DNA of 64,000 nt. Origin: Hymenobacter terrenus. GTDB taxonomy: Bacteria > Bacteroidota > Bacteroidia > Cytophagales > Hymenobacteraceae. Position numbers and translations under genes: made by a program. Positions within the stretch are counted from its first letter, which is position 1, and each line of letters opens with the position of its first letter. The stretch spans positions 1-64,000 of the forward strand of contig NZ_LATM01000004.1 of the NCBI RefSeq assembly GCF_000972495.1, read 5' to 3'. Positions 35,115 to 43,171 of this stretch are shown here, piece by piece. Under the pieces are notes generated by a model. The model was not told where the DNA came from, searched no databases, and worked only from the letters and a program-made list of their open reading frames with translations.

Positions 35115-35516
35115 ATGAGTACAACCCCGTCTCCTGTTCATTTTGCCAATCCCGCCGGTCAGCTTCGAGAAGACCCGGCGGGGTTCATCCGCATCGAATG
35201 GAGCAATCAGCCCCGGGGCCTCCACGATGCGCAGGACCTGTAGCTAATACGGAGCTTGCAACGGCGGCGTTGGAGCCGGATTTTGATTAACCAGACGAAC
35301 ATGCGGTCTTTCACCGCCGCCGAACAACAGTGGGTAGCGCACAAATGGCTACCGCGGGCCGTAGAGGGAGGGTATCGCCGAGGGGCCGTCGTCGTCTCGC
35401 CCAACGTGCTCGTCCGGCTGGCCACGGCCTACGTCACCACCAACGTTCAGGGGCTGCCGCTGGTTTACCGCTCGTTCGACTCTGAGGCGGAGGCCGTGCG
35501 CTGGCTCTTGCAATAG
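35115..35516 (+). pseudogene. STAS-like protein gene broken by an in-frame TAG
   Basis: An ATG at 35115 opens a frame that meets TAG at 35241-35243 and continues in the same frame to the stop at 35514-35516. The part after the TAG (RRRWSRILINQ..., KWLPRAVEGGYRRGAVVVSPN, VYRSFDSEAEAVRWLLQ) matches the intact protein at 17834-18268. The part before it (VHFANPAGQLRED..FIRIEWSN) matches that protein's N-terminus. So this is one gene with a nonsense codon, unless a sequencing error or readthrough restores it. Confidence 0.75.
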
Positions 35517-35658
35517 CGTCCGGCGAATAGCATACACTACCTGCTGTTAGCTATTTTCGCCGAAGTCGCTCTGTCTCCGGGTCAAGCAGGCAGACGTTGG
35601 GGTATCAGCGTAGTTGCTTCCTGAAATACCCCAGCACCAGTCTCACCCCAAAATAAGC

Positions 35659-35685
35659 CCGCCGCGACCAAGATGGCCGCGGCGG
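35659..35685 (-). terminator. Hairpin after the 35753-36268 gene
   Basis: CCGCCGCG (35659-35666) pairs with CGCGGCGG (35678-35685). On the minus strand it is followed by a T-rich stretch, so it may be the terminator of the upstream gene. Confidence 0.5.
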
Positions 35686-35752
35686 ATTCAATCTGGAAAA
35701 ATCTGGAAAAGAGGGCCTTCCATTCGGAAAGGCGTACGGTGTTGATTACCTA

Positions 35753-36268
35753 TTAGTAGCTGTAAGCCACACCTTTTTTTACCGTTTTGCCCGCCAGTAT
35801 AGAGGCTTGGTCGCCAGTTAACAGTATCATGTGCGCTCCTAGCTTGGCAGCTTTGCGTTTCAGTTTTTCGGTCGCTCGCGCATCCATGTTTGCCTGGCTG
35901 GAAAAGGCAGTCATCGGGATAGCGGCGGCTACCACATCTCCTTTGCTCACCAAGCCTTTCACATCGCTCTCAATAGTTGTGATGACAACTTTTCCCCAGT
36001 CTTCCTCACTGTGAATTTCCACGCGCGTGGCCAGCGTCTGAACCCGGCCGCTTGCAAAGTCAATTTCCTTTACCTGATTGGCGCTGATGACATTGACAGC
36101 TTCCTCGCCGGGGTAAACGAACGAAACATCACGGTCGGTCACGGATGTAACCTTGGCCGACACTGTTTCACCATTGAGCTTGACAATCTTATCTGTTTTA
36201 ACCTCTTGGGCAAAACTAGTATGGGCTACCGCGCACAGCACGGCAAGGAGGGTAACTGTTTTTTTCAT
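35753..36268 (-). CDS. Secreted protein of unknown function
   Basis: 171 residues with a clear signal peptide (MKKTVTLLAVLCAVAHTSFAQ). A short beta domain follows (about 25-75; IVKLNGETVSAKVTSVTDRDVSFVYPGEEAVNVI), similar in pattern to the Lsm/SH3-like modules found in many exported Bacteroidota proteins. The C-terminal half (EKLKRKAAKLGAHMILLTGDQ) resembles DUF4156/YbjQ-like segments, but weakly. A perfect -7 element ends 5 nt before the ATG. Function unknown. Confidence 0.75.
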   Translation of the reverse strand: MKKTVTLLAVLCAVAHTSFAQEVKTDKIVKLNGETVSAKVTSVTDRDVSFVYPGEEAVNVISANQVKEIDFASGRVQTLATRVEIHSEEDWGKVVITTIESDVKGLVSKGDVVAAAIPMTAFSSQANMDARATEKLKRKAAKLGAHMILLTGDQASILAGKTVKKGVAYSY

Positions 36269-36273
36269 AGACG

Positions 36274-36281
36274 CAAAGATA
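36274..36281 (-). promoter_or_regulatory. -7 element giving a leaderless mRNA
   Basis: On the minus strand TATCTTTG is a perfect TAnnTTTG and ends five nt before the ATG of the 35753-36268 gene. Confidence 0.6.
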
Positions 36282-36548
36282 TTCTAAAGGGCTGAGCTTG
36301 TTACTCGCTTCTCCTAAAATCGGTGCGGAGTTGACGAAGTCTGACTAAACAACACGTTGACGATGAACGGCTAGGAGGCCAAACACGACATGGAAAGACC
36401 GGCGCGGTGCGGCCCAGACCGTAGAAATTGATTGCTCTGGCCATACAGTTTGTGGATTTGCTGGTGCCAGCAGAACTGGGAACCGATGGACACGAGCAAC
36501 CATCGGGAGCTTCCTTACCCCCAACGGCAAGTGTAGTGCACCATGGGG

Positions 36549-37076
36549 CTACACGGGCGGGGGGGTCTCGGGCGGATTCTGCGTCTCTTCCTTGCAGATG
36601 ATGCTGATTTTACCCGTGGGCTCCATGTACGCTTCCTTGATGGTGGCAATGTCGGTTAGGCCATTGGCGCGGACTTCACTCATCAACTCCTGGCGGGTGA
36701 TGAGTTCTTTGCGCATATTATCCTTCATCAGTTGCCCATTCTTGATGAGCAGCAGCTTATCGGGCTTAATCAGCTTGTCGAAGAACCGAAAATGGTAGCC
36801 CAGCCAGTTCAGGAAATAGCTCCAGAAAATGATGGTGCCGACCAGCAGAACTCCCTCCGTGACGGAGCGGTACTCCCCGGCCATGCCATTCTGCGCGGCA
36901 TCGGCAACCATCACCACGAAGAGCATATCGGTAATGCCCAGCGTCCCCGATTCGCGCTTGAGCACGACCCGCAACAACAGAAACAGGGCTAGGTAAATCA
37001 GCGAGCCCCGCACCAATATTTCGAGCAGGGGCGTGGAAGGGACAAAGACGGCATGCCAGTCAACTCGCTCAAACAT
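36549..37076 (-). CDS. DUF421 (YetF-like) membrane protein
   Basis: 175 residues. Three membrane segments in the first 90 residues, then the cytosolic DUF421 domain with FFDKLIKPDKLLLIKNGQLMKDNMRKELITRQELMSEVRANGLTDI and KEAYMEPTGKISII. These are the typical beta-strand pair and Gly-Leu-Thr-Asp/Glu motif of the YetF/YcaP family. Role unknown. Confidence 0.9.
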   Translation of the reverse strand: MFERVDWHAVFVPSTPLLEILVRGSLIYLALFLLLRVVLKRESGTLGITDMLFVVMVADAAQNGMAGEYRSVTEGVLLVGTIIFWSYFLNWLGYHFRFFDKLIKPDKLLLIKNGQLMKDNMRKELITRQELMSEVRANGLTDIATIKEAYMEPTGKISIICKEETQNPPETPPPV

Positions 37077-37251
37077 AAGGTTCGTAGTTAGGAAGAAGAG
37101 CCGGCCGGATAGCGAACGACTCCAGCCTTATACGCCCGGTTAGGGGGTGCCGGCTGGCCCAGATGGTGCGGTGCGGGGCTGTACCCACAGCAAGTAGTGG
37201 TTCATACTCTCAAAAGCACTGCCTCTATGGGCCAACGCCCCAAACGCAAAA

Positions 37252-37278
37252 CAGCCGCTCCCGGGGCGGGAGCGGCTG
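37252..37278 (-). repeat. REP-like palindrome R1 (acts as terminator)
   Basis: CAGCCGCTCCCG pairs perfectly with CGGGAGCGGCTG around GGG. On the minus strand TTTTGCGTTT follows, so here it likely terminates the quinone oxidoreductase gene. Confidence 0.8.
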
Positions 37279-37303
37279 GCAGTAGTCAGGGGTGCGCAGT
37301 TAC

Positions 37304-38251
37304 TCAAAAGAGCAACACTACTTTTCCTTGAGTACGGCGCGATTCCATGTCGCGGTGGGCGGTTTGCACCTCGGCAATCGGGTAGGTTTGCACGGGTAGT
37401 TGCAGCTTACCGGCCTGGAGGTAGCCAATCAGCTCGCCGGCATAGGCGGCGAGTTTAGACACCTCGGAAAAGAGGGTGTAGCCCCGCACCGCCTGCACTT
37501 GACCTATGAGCTGTTGCGCGGCCAGCATGGTGGGCTCGCCGCTGGCCGCTCCGTATATTACCCCGGTGCCGCCCGCACCCAATGTTTGCAGGGCGTCGGC
37601 CCCCACTTTACCCCCTACGGCATCGAACGAGGCCGATACGCCCACCCCGTCCGTCGCGTCGCGCACTTGCTGCACCCAGTCGGCGTCGGCGTAGCTCACG
37701 GCCGCATCGGCGCCACTGGCCAGTACGGCTGCTTTTTTGGCCGCACTGCCCACTGCCGCAATTACCTGCTGACCGCGGTTTTTGGCCACTTGCACCAGTA
37801 CTGAGCCCACACCTCCGGCGGCGGCCAACACCAGCACTGAGCCATAGCTACCAGTGTTGAGCAAGCCCACGGCCGTGAGCCCCTGCACCAGCAAGGCAGT
37901 AGCTTCGGCATCGCCGAGCCCGTCGGGTAGCGGAATAACCTGCGCGGCCGCAGCCACGGCGTACTCGGCGTAGCCGCCGCTGGGAACCATGGCCATCACG
38001 CGCTGGCCCACGGCTACGTTCGTAACGCCCTCCCCGCAGGCTTCAATGGTGCCCGCTACTTCATAACCTGCTACGTGCGGCAGCGTCACGGGCATTGGAT
38101 ACGTGCCTTTGCGCTGCAACACATCCGCATAGTTGACCCCTGCTGCTGCTACTTTAATCAGCACCTCCCCGGCCGTGGGCTGGGGCGTGGGTACATCAAC
38201 AAATTGTAAAACCTCGGCTTCGCCGTGCTCAGAAAATTGTACTGCCTTCAT
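37304..38251 (-). CDS. Zinc-independent alcohol dehydrogenase/quinone oxidoreductase (QOR type)
   Basis: 315 residues of the medium-chain dehydrogenase family. GroES-like N-terminus (MKAVQFSEHGEAEVLQFVDVP, YADVLQRKGTYP), then a Rossmann domain with VLAAAGGVGSVLVQVAKNRG. The zinc ligands of classical alcohol dehydrogenases are missing, as in the NADPH:quinone reductases. The C-terminal YPIAEVQTAHRDMESRRTQGKVVLLF is standard. It reduces quinones or enones with NADPH. A REP-type terminator follows. Confidence 0.92.
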   Translation of the reverse strand: MKAVQFSEHGEAEVLQFVDVPTPQPTAGEVLIKVAAAGVNYADVLQRKGTYPMPVTLPHVAGYEVAGTIEACGEGVTNVAVGQRVMAMVPSGGYAEYAVAAAAQVIPLPDGLGDAEATALLVQGLTAVGLLNTGSYGSVLVLAAAGGVGSVLVQVAKNRGQQVIAAVGSAAKKAAVLASGADAAVSYADADWVQQVRDATDGVGVSASFDAVGGKVGADALQTLGAGGTGVIYGAASGEPTMLAAQQLIGQVQAVRGYTLFSEVSKLAAYAGELIGYLQAGKLQLPVQTYPIAEVQTAHRDMESRRTQGKVVLLF

Positions 38252-38417
38252 GAGGAAAGTGGGTTTAATTTCCTCCTAAACCAACTCAGCTATCCCTGGT
38301 TTTAAGCCATCTTCAACGTCGATTTGCAGCATAGCGCTGAATTGCTCGCCCGGCTAAGCCGCATCCGCCAGGCGGCCCTCCTCCCCTCTCCATAGCTCGC
38401 ACGCACCTCAACGCAAA

Positions 38418-38446
38418 CCAGCCGCTCCCGAAATGGCAGCGGCTGG
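38418..38446 (-). repeat. REP-like palindrome R2
   Basis: CCAGCCGCT and AGCGGCTGG arms around an 11-nt spacer. On the minus strand it is followed by GGTTTGCGTT, as in R1. It lies 24 nt past the RidA-like gene. Confidence 0.75.
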
Positions 38447-38469
38447 GGATACCGACCTATTGAGCACTA

Positions 38470-38871
38470 CTAGCGTACGGCCGTGGCTTCTACTTCCACT
38501 TTCAGCCCCTCGAAGGCCAGAAAGCTTACTTCTACCATGGTGGCAGCCGCCTGAATGCCGTGCCGCCCCACCCAATCGGTAAATACGTCGAAGCACCCGC
38601 CTTCGCCAAAGAGCGCGGCGGTATCGGTGGTGTAGAGGCGCAGGTGCACGATGTCGCGGCACTGGTAACCGGCTTCCGTTACCACCTGCTCCACGTTGCT
38701 GAGCACTTGCTGGACCTGGGACCGCATATCGGCGGTGCTGGGCTTGCCCTCGGCGTCGATGGCGGCCTGTCCGGCGCAGTAGAGGGTAGCTGCTGCTTGC
38801 TTGACTTCTATGGCTTGCTGGTAACCGCTTTGCGCTTGCCACTGCCACGGGTTAATTGCTCGCTTTTCCAT
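38470..38871 (-). CDS. RidA-family protein
   Basis: 133 residues of the YjgF/YER057c/UK114 family. Family motifs are TLYCAGQAAIDAEGKPSTADMRSQVQQVLSNVEQVV and the end FEGLKVEVEATAVR. The Arg that in true RidA enzymes deaminates enamines is replaced or displaced here (DIVHLRLYTTD), so the exact subgroup is not certain. It trimerises in the cytoplasm. The start at 38871 was chosen from the usual length. A Crp-family regulator gene lies directly upstream on the same strand. Confidence 0.85.
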   Translation of the reverse strand: MEKRAINPWQWQAQSGYQQAIEVKQAAATLYCAGQAAIDAEGKPSTADMRSQVQQVLSNVEQVVTEAGYQCRDIVHLRLYTTDTAALFGEGGCFDVFTDWVGRHGIQAAATMVEVSFLAFEGLKVEVEATAVR

Positions 38872-38977
38872 TAGAGAGGTTGTTAAGTGCGCCCGGCCCA
38901 CTGGGGCAGCTGCGCGGGGTGAGATTGCGGAAGCAAAGGTCCCGGCCAGCTCCGCTCACTCTCTGTGATCTAGCTCA

Positions 38978-39553
38978 CTATTTTGGGCCCGGCTCGGCCA
39001 GCCGGCTCAGGGTTTCGCGCGATACGCCCAGGTAGGCCGCCAGCAGCGTTTTGGAAACCCGCTGCGGCAGCGTGGGGTACTGGCGCAGCAGCAGCTCGTA
39101 TCGCTCGCGGGCCGGCAGCGACAGCAGCGACAGGATGCGCTGTTGCGCGGCCACCCCGCCCCGTGCGAATTTGACCAGGAAAAACCGCGCCATCTGGGGC
39201 AGGTGGCGGCAGAGGTACTCGTAGCCCTCCAGCGACAGGCACCACACGGCCGTGTCTTCGAGGCATTGCAGCGACAGCGTGGCCGGCGTTTGGGCGAGGT
39301 AGGCCGCAAAGTCGCCCTCCCACCAGTCTTCCAGCGCAAACGATACGACGTGGGCCCGGCCCGCCGCGTCGGTATGCACCAGCTTCAGCAGCCCTGTCAC
39401 CACGAAGTAAATCTCCCGCACCCGCTCCCCTTCCCGAATCAGAAACTGATGCTTGCGCTGGTGCCGGCTCGTGAACTGCGCCAGCACCAGCGCAAACTCC
39501 TCGTCGGTCAGCGACACTATTTGTTCCAGATGCTTTCGTAACTGCTGCTGCAT
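38978..39553 (-). CDS. Crp/Fnr-family transcriptional regulator
   Basis: 191 residues. Cyclic-nucleotide-binding fold (about 20-130; LIREGERVREIYFVVTGLLKLVHTD) without the canonical phosphate-binding Arg-Ser of CRP. C-terminal helix-turn-helix RVSKTLLAAYLGVSRETLSRL. It belongs to the short Crp class common in this phylum. The ligand is unknown. It lies 106 nt upstream of the RidA gene, a plausible target. Confidence 0.9.
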   Translation of the reverse strand: MQQQLRKHLEQIVSLTDEEFALVLAQFTSRHQRKHQFLIREGERVREIYFVVTGLLKLVHTDAAGRAHVVSFALEDWWEGDFAAYLAQTPATLSLQCLEDTAVWCLSLEGYEYLCRHLPQMARFFLVKFARGGVAAQQRILSLLSLPARERYELLLRQYPTLPQRVSKTLLAAYLGVSRETLSRLAEPGPK

Positions 39554-39616
39554 GGCTTCCTACTTATGCAGCCACTAAGGTCGGGGGACAGCCATCACGG
39601 TCCTAGCAAGCTACCC

Positions 39617-39644
39617 CCGCCGCGCCCGGGGCGGCAGCGGCTGG
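39617..39644. repeat. REP-like palindrome R3
   Basis: CCGCCGC and GCGGCTGG arms around CGGGG, with a mismatch. It lies 9 nt after the stop of the membrane-protein gene at 39654. Confidence 0.65.
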
Positions 39645-39653
39645 AGTAGTAGT

Positions 39654-40187
39654 TTATTCACCCATCGTCAGACCAATAAGCACCAAACTCCAGCATACAA
39701 GACCCAACATTAGCACAACAACTTGCCGCGCGCTGAATTTTTTCTGATTACGGCCGCCGTAAGCGGGTACCTGTAGCATAGCATTCCGAAATGCTCTGTA
39801 TGCGGGCACGAGAAACCCTGACGCCCCTAGGGCAACAATCCATAGTGGGTCGGGTAACCTAGCGAGTAAATTCAGGATGATATAGCCTGCCGCTAGCCCG
39901 GTTGGGTTAGGGATGGGAGTGTACTCGCCAGTAGAATAAGCAAACTGATTGATAGCTCTCAGTAGCTCATTGACGGTAAATAAGCTGAACACAGCTCGTG
40001 CAACGGGCCATGTATCCGTCCGTTGCCACTGCTTGAAAAATCGCCACGTTTTGTATTGCCACCATAGGCCGTACAAGCCCAGGGTAAGAACGCATAGCAC
40101 GAGAAATTTGGTAGGACTGATAAGCGGGTATACTTCCCATATTTCTTCTTGCAGGTGGTCGGCGGCTGGGGTAGCAAAAGGCTCCAT
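39654..40187 (-). CDS. DUF4234-like membrane protein
   Basis: 177 residues. The N-terminal soluble stretch is followed by SPTKFLVLCVLTLGLYGLWWQYKTWRFFKQW, the typical opening of DUF4234-type proteins. There are four membrane helices in all. No catalytic motif is seen. Role unknown. Confidence 0.72.
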   Translation of the reverse strand: MEPFATPAADHLQEEIWEVYPLISPTKFLVLCVLTLGLYGLWWQYKTWRFFKQWQRTDTWPVARAVFSLFTVNELLRAINQFAYSTGEYTPIPNPTGLAAGYIILNLLARLPDPLWIVALGASGFLVPAYRAFRNAMLQVPAYGGRNQKKFSARQVVVLMLGLVCWSLVLIGLTMGE

Positions 40188-40255
40188 GAAGCGGGATAGA
40201 TTACCGGTGGCTGATGATTAGCAAGCAATATACGCCCGGGCCCACTGTCCTACCC

Positions 40256-40282
40256 CCGCCGCTCCCGGTATGGCAGCGGCTG
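40256..40282. repeat. REP-like palindrome R4
   Basis: CCGCCGCT and AGCGGCTG arms around a 10-nt spacer. It lies 15 nt upstream of the -7 element of the DUF433 gene. Confidence 0.65.
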
Positions 40283-40296
40283 CATGCAACACTAGT

Positions 40297-40304
40297 ATCT
40301 TAGC
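40297..40304 (+). promoter_or_regulatory. -7-like element shared by all three DUF433 genes
   Basis: TATCTTAG, 3 nt before the ATG. The same TATCTTAGCC word precedes the DUF433 genes at 44410 and 46361, so it is conserved across all copies. Confidence 0.5.
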
Positions 40305-40307
40305 CGT

Positions 40308-40502
40308 ATGGAATCCTTACAGCATCGCATCACCACCAACCCGCGCCAGTGCGGCGGCTGGCCCTGCATTCGCGGCATGCGCATCCGCGTGGCCGCCGTG
40401 CTCCAACTCTTTGCCGCCGGCCTCAGCGCCGAGCAGATTCTGGCCGAGATGCCCGACCTCGAAGCCCTTGATTTGCAAGCCGCCCTACACTACGCGGCCT
40501 AA
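40308..40502 (+). CDS. DUF433-family antitoxin-like protein (orphan)
   Basis: 64 residues: RITTNPRQCGGWPCIRGMRIRVAAVLQLFAAGLSAEQILAEMPDLEALDLQAALHYA. This is the DUF433 winged-helix fold, with the G.P.IRG.R and the (E/D)I(L)...P.L..D(L).A(L) patterns. These proteins are usually antitoxins of DUF5615 PIN-like toxins, as at 43794-44410 in this window. No toxin gene follows here, so it is an orphan or a chromosomal remnant. Confidence 0.85.
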   Translation: MESLQHRITTNPRQCGGWPCIRGMRIRVAAVLQLFAAGLSAEQILAEMPDLEALDLQAALHYAA

Positions 40503-40522
40503 TCCCATTACATTTGCCCCGT

Positions 40523-40675
40523 GACCTTCCCGAGCCTTGTAGCCCGGTGCGGGCCACGACAAAGTCCTCGGTTAGACCAACCGGGGCGCCTCATTACAGA
40601 AAGGCTCTGTAACTCCCGAACACTCAAGTACCACTTGGGAAATTCATGTAGGGCGAACGGAGCCTTTCTTTTTGC
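40523..40675 (+). ncRNA. Candidate small RNA or riboregulator with switchable terminator
   Basis: TACATTTG at 40509-40516 is a perfect -7 element. A terminator stem AGAAAGGCTC (40598-40607) with GAGCCTTTCT (40660-40669) is followed by T-rich sequence. GAGCCTT at 40532-40538 can also pair with AAGGCTC at 40601-40607, so two structures exclude each other. The frame from the GTG at 40521 gives no family resemblance. No known RNA family was recognised. Confidence 0.35.
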
Positions 40676-40686
40676 CCTCTACGCAA

Positions 40687-40716
40687 CCCAGCCGCAGCCG
40701 GGGCGGAATCGGCTAG
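40687..40716. repeat. REP-like palindrome R5
   Basis: CCCAGCCG and CGGCTAG arms around an irregular spacer. CGCAAC precedes it, the same tail word as in R1 and R2. Confidence 0.6.
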
Positions 40717-40803
40717 AGAAGTGGGGGTTATTACTAATTATATTAGGCGAACACTAACTTAGCCAAGTGAGAAATAGTCCCTCGTGGCAGGTTGACCAGC
40801 ACG

Positions 40804-41159
40804 ATGAGTAACAAAGCCCATTTAAGTGACCTGACCATGCCCTTACCAAATCCCAAAGCCCAGGAAAGGAAATAAGCTTGCGCCTTATCCAAAGCCGTGA
40901 CCACCTGCTATCTAATTATAAGGAAGAGCTAGAGGTCGATGAATTCTTTCACTCGCGCCAACTATCCTCCGACGAACATTCCGCTTCTTAGATTATCCAA
41001 AACGTGTTCAAAATAGGTCAGGGCACGCATGACCCTTTGCAGATAGACGAACAATATGGGCTTCAACGAGCGCAAGACATGACTCAAGATGGTTATGACT
41101 TAGCCAACAAGTTATTTGCTGCAAGGAACCCTCCCCGCCCACGACACCAGAACGGATGA
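40804..41159 (+). pseudogene. Decayed gene of unknown function
   Basis: The ATG at 40804 opens MSNKAHLSDLTMPLPNPKAQ. Near 40860-40875 a frameshift is needed to continue into a frame that reads SRDHLLSNYKEELEVDEFFH. An in-frame TAG then interrupts it, and the frame goes on as DEQYGLQRAQDMTQDGYDLANKLFAARN to the stop at 41157. The amino-acid make-up looks coding, the breaks look like decay. No family was recognised. Confidence 0.35.
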
Positions 41160-41249
41160 AGGAAAGGCTCAATCCGCTACGCGATACAAGAAAATGTTGG
41201 GGTTATAGAATCTTTTCCCTTTGATTACCATCTACTATAACTGACTGCA

Positions 41250-41909
41250 ATGTTAGAACCGGAATACAAGCATAAGTACAACGCTCACGACCATCCTGAA
41301 CGAATATACTATGTCGTTACTGAGTACGTGTATGTGGTGCCGAGTAATCAAAAGCCATACCCAGAGTCTTATTATGAAAGCTACGCCCCTCCCGTTTACA
41401 GCGTGAATGAGGTAAATGCCATTCTAGTTGGGGCTTATCATGAACTCGATGACTTGAGGATTTACGTAAGATGCCGTCAAGATGAAGCCAACAATAAACG
41501 GCGCGATTCATTTAATAATTATTTTGATTATACCGTAGAAACTATTAGCGGTGAACATTGGGCTGAACGTTATGGGCCCCTTCCTTACCCACCGGAACCA
41601 GTCGAACAGATTGTCGAATCTCATATCCTTTACAGATTAACTGGTTACTATCAACACGAGAATTCAGGACGCAAACAGATTATCTGGGAGGATTTTGACT
41701 CATTAAGCATGGCTGTTTATAGATTGGGGTGGCACATTGGTTCCGGCGAAATGTCGGATGGCAAATGGTGTAAGAAGGTCCCTTTAGAGGTGATTGAAGC
41801 CGTGATTGATTGTATAGGCCGATTTGATACCAAGAAAGTACTAGGCTCAGAATCCTTTAATGATTATACCATTGAGCGCATAACCACGCCGTATTCGGCA
41901 CTCATATAG
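41250..41909 (+). CDS. Hypothetical protein, lower-GC region
   Basis: 219 residues without signal peptide or membrane segment. Rich in Tyr, Glu and Asp (RIYYVVTEYVYVVPSNQKPYPESYYESYAPP). There is no recognised domain. Base composition is clearly more AT-rich than the flanking housekeeping genes, suggesting acquisition. It is followed by a strong terminator. Confidence 0.65.
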   Translation: MLEPEYKHKYNAHDHPERIYYVVTEYVYVVPSNQKPYPESYYESYAPPVYSVNEVNAILVGAYHELDDLRIYVRCRQDEANNKRRDSFNNYFDYTVETISGEHWAERYGPLPYPPEPVEQIVESHILYRLTGYYQHENSGRKQIIWEDFDSLSMAVYRLGWHIGSGEMSDGKWCKKVPLEVIEAVIDCIGRFDTKKVLGSESFNDYTIERITTPYSALI

Positions 41910-41942
41910 CATTCATTCCTTTCCTAATAAGTAGTAAGCGTT

Positions 41943-41986
41943 ACAACAAAAAGAGGCGGTCTAATTAGACTGCCTCTTTTTGTTGT
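41943..41986 (+). terminator. Intrinsic terminator
   Basis: ACAACAAAAAGAGGCGGTCT pairs with its complement (one mismatch) around AATT, followed by TTTTTGTTGT. It is symmetric, so it acts in either direction. Confidence 0.9.
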
Positions 41987-42005
41987 AGCTGAGGATTATT
42001 TTCTT

Positions 42006-42128
42006 TTACGCCCCCCAGGCCTCGCCGCCGTCCGGGTTATCTAGGGGGCAGGCCATGTCGGACTGGTTTTGCGCCACCAGGGCCCAGGGGCTCCAGCGTT
42101 TCGGCGGCTTGCTTTTCCACCGTGAACC
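42006..42128 (-). pseudogene. Decayed copy of the nrdA 3' end
   Basis: About 123 nt align to the end of nrdA at 48594-48720, with few changes. Two matter most. The Cys codons of the C-terminal redox pair are now Gly and Trp codons (DGGEAWGA in place of DACEACGS). There is also one extra C in the run near 42092 that shifts the frame. A stop codon still ends the fragment. Homology stops abruptly at about 42128. Confidence 0.85.
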
Positions 42129-42589
42129 TGCGGCTGGGTATTAAACAAATAGATATGGCTTGCATTGCCTGGCAAGCTCCCGCGCACAGAACTCTCCTAC
42201 TTCGTTGTTCATGGCAGCGTATTTTATCTTTCAGTACACGGGCCACCTTCCCCCAAGGCTTCTGTTAGTTCAGGGCTACGCCCAAGCCGAAGCGACCTGC
42301 GGTTGAGATGGTTTCGGCGGATAGAAATCAGAGGCCTAGAAAGAGTAAGGCAAGGAATGTTGTGTTGCCACAAGATTATGTAACCAATGCGTGGGCTATT
42401 CAGAAGGACGTACTACGCTCGTTACGTCATGCCACTTGCTACACAGCTTCACAGTAACTACTTCGCCTTGAAGCTCAACACTACCAACTGCCGCGTAAGT
42501 CTTTCCGTACTATCCCCTGCATAGACTGTACAGCCCAAGCAGATTAATCCTTACTCTCCTATCCGATTACCACCCATTCAACCCACGCC
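42129..42589. other. Probable gene-remnant stretch without a recognised gene
   Basis: No convincing gene. The longest frame of note is a 49-codon plus-strand frame at 42308-42457 (MVSADRNQRPRKSK... QDYVTNAWAIQKDVLRSLRHA) with no relatives I recognise. The region separates the nrdA remnant from the next real gene. Confidence 0.35.
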
Positions 42590-42910
42590 ATGAAAGACGA
42601 CCAGAAGCCCCCCAAATCCCCCAACAGTGCCCCAGAAGCCAATCAAGCCCCTGGTGTAAATGGCCGGCCCTCCGGCCCCCACGAAGGCCCAGTGGCCGGT
42701 GATGCCACCAATACCCGCGGCGAAAACGTGCCCAGCCGGGAAGGCCACAGCGGTGGCGCCAAGAAAGGAAAATTCGACCCCGAAAAACACAGCCCCCAAG
42801 GTTCCCACGCTAATGCCTCCGACGAGCGCGGTGCCGACAGCTCCGATAAGGAGTTCCGCAACAACCAACCCAACGACAGCACCTCTAATGTCGGCCGCCA
42901 CACTTCGTAG
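42590..42910 (+). CDS. Small disordered hydrophilic protein
   Basis: 106 residues, rich in Gly, Pro, Asn, Ser and Lys/Asp and nearly free of hydrophobic residues. No domain, signal peptide or membrane segment. The composition recalls the small stress-induced proteins of many soil bacteria, but that is only a resemblance. A good terminator follows at 42976. Confidence 0.6.
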   Translation: MKDDQKPPKSPNSAPEANQAPGVNGRPSGPHEGPVAGDATNTRGENVPSREGHSGGAKKGKFDPEKHSPQGSHANASDERGADSSDKEFRNNQPNDSTSNVGRHTS

Positions 42911-42975
42911 CGGAAGCGGCACCTGACCGGTCGTTTCTGCTCCTTACGAGTTGGCCGCTACTGGTAAAATCGCAC

Positions 42976-43030
42976 AAAGCCGAGGCCCGTACACCACCCA
43001 ACAGCGGTGCACGGACCTCGGCTTTCGTTT
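42976..43030 (+). terminator. Terminator after the 42590-42910 gene
   Basis: AAAGCCGAGG, CCGT and CACC pair in order with GGTG, ACGG and CCTCGGCTTT around an 11-nt loop. TTTCGTTT follows. Confidence 0.8.
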
Positions 43031-43100
43031 TGGTCGGCGCTGGCTATACTCCGGCGAGGCTACAAACAATTCCATCCAAGCACGCCGCATCCAACCGCAC

Positions 43101-43131
43101 CCTAGCCGCGCCCGGCGCGATGGCGGCCGAG
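43101..43131. repeat. REP-like palindrome R6
   Basis: CCTAGCCGC and GGCGGCCGAG arms. Its 3' flank GAGAAGCTT is like that of R13. Located past the stop of the minus-strand gene at 43172. Confidence 0.6.
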
Positions 43132-43171
43132 AGAAGCTTGGGGATTTCCTATCGGTGCAGAAAACCTGCTT

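Noticed and set aside
40521..40757. A 78-codon frame starting at GTG just after TACATTTG
   Set aside because: No family resemblance, it reads through a terminator stem and a REP element. The region looks more like an RNA.
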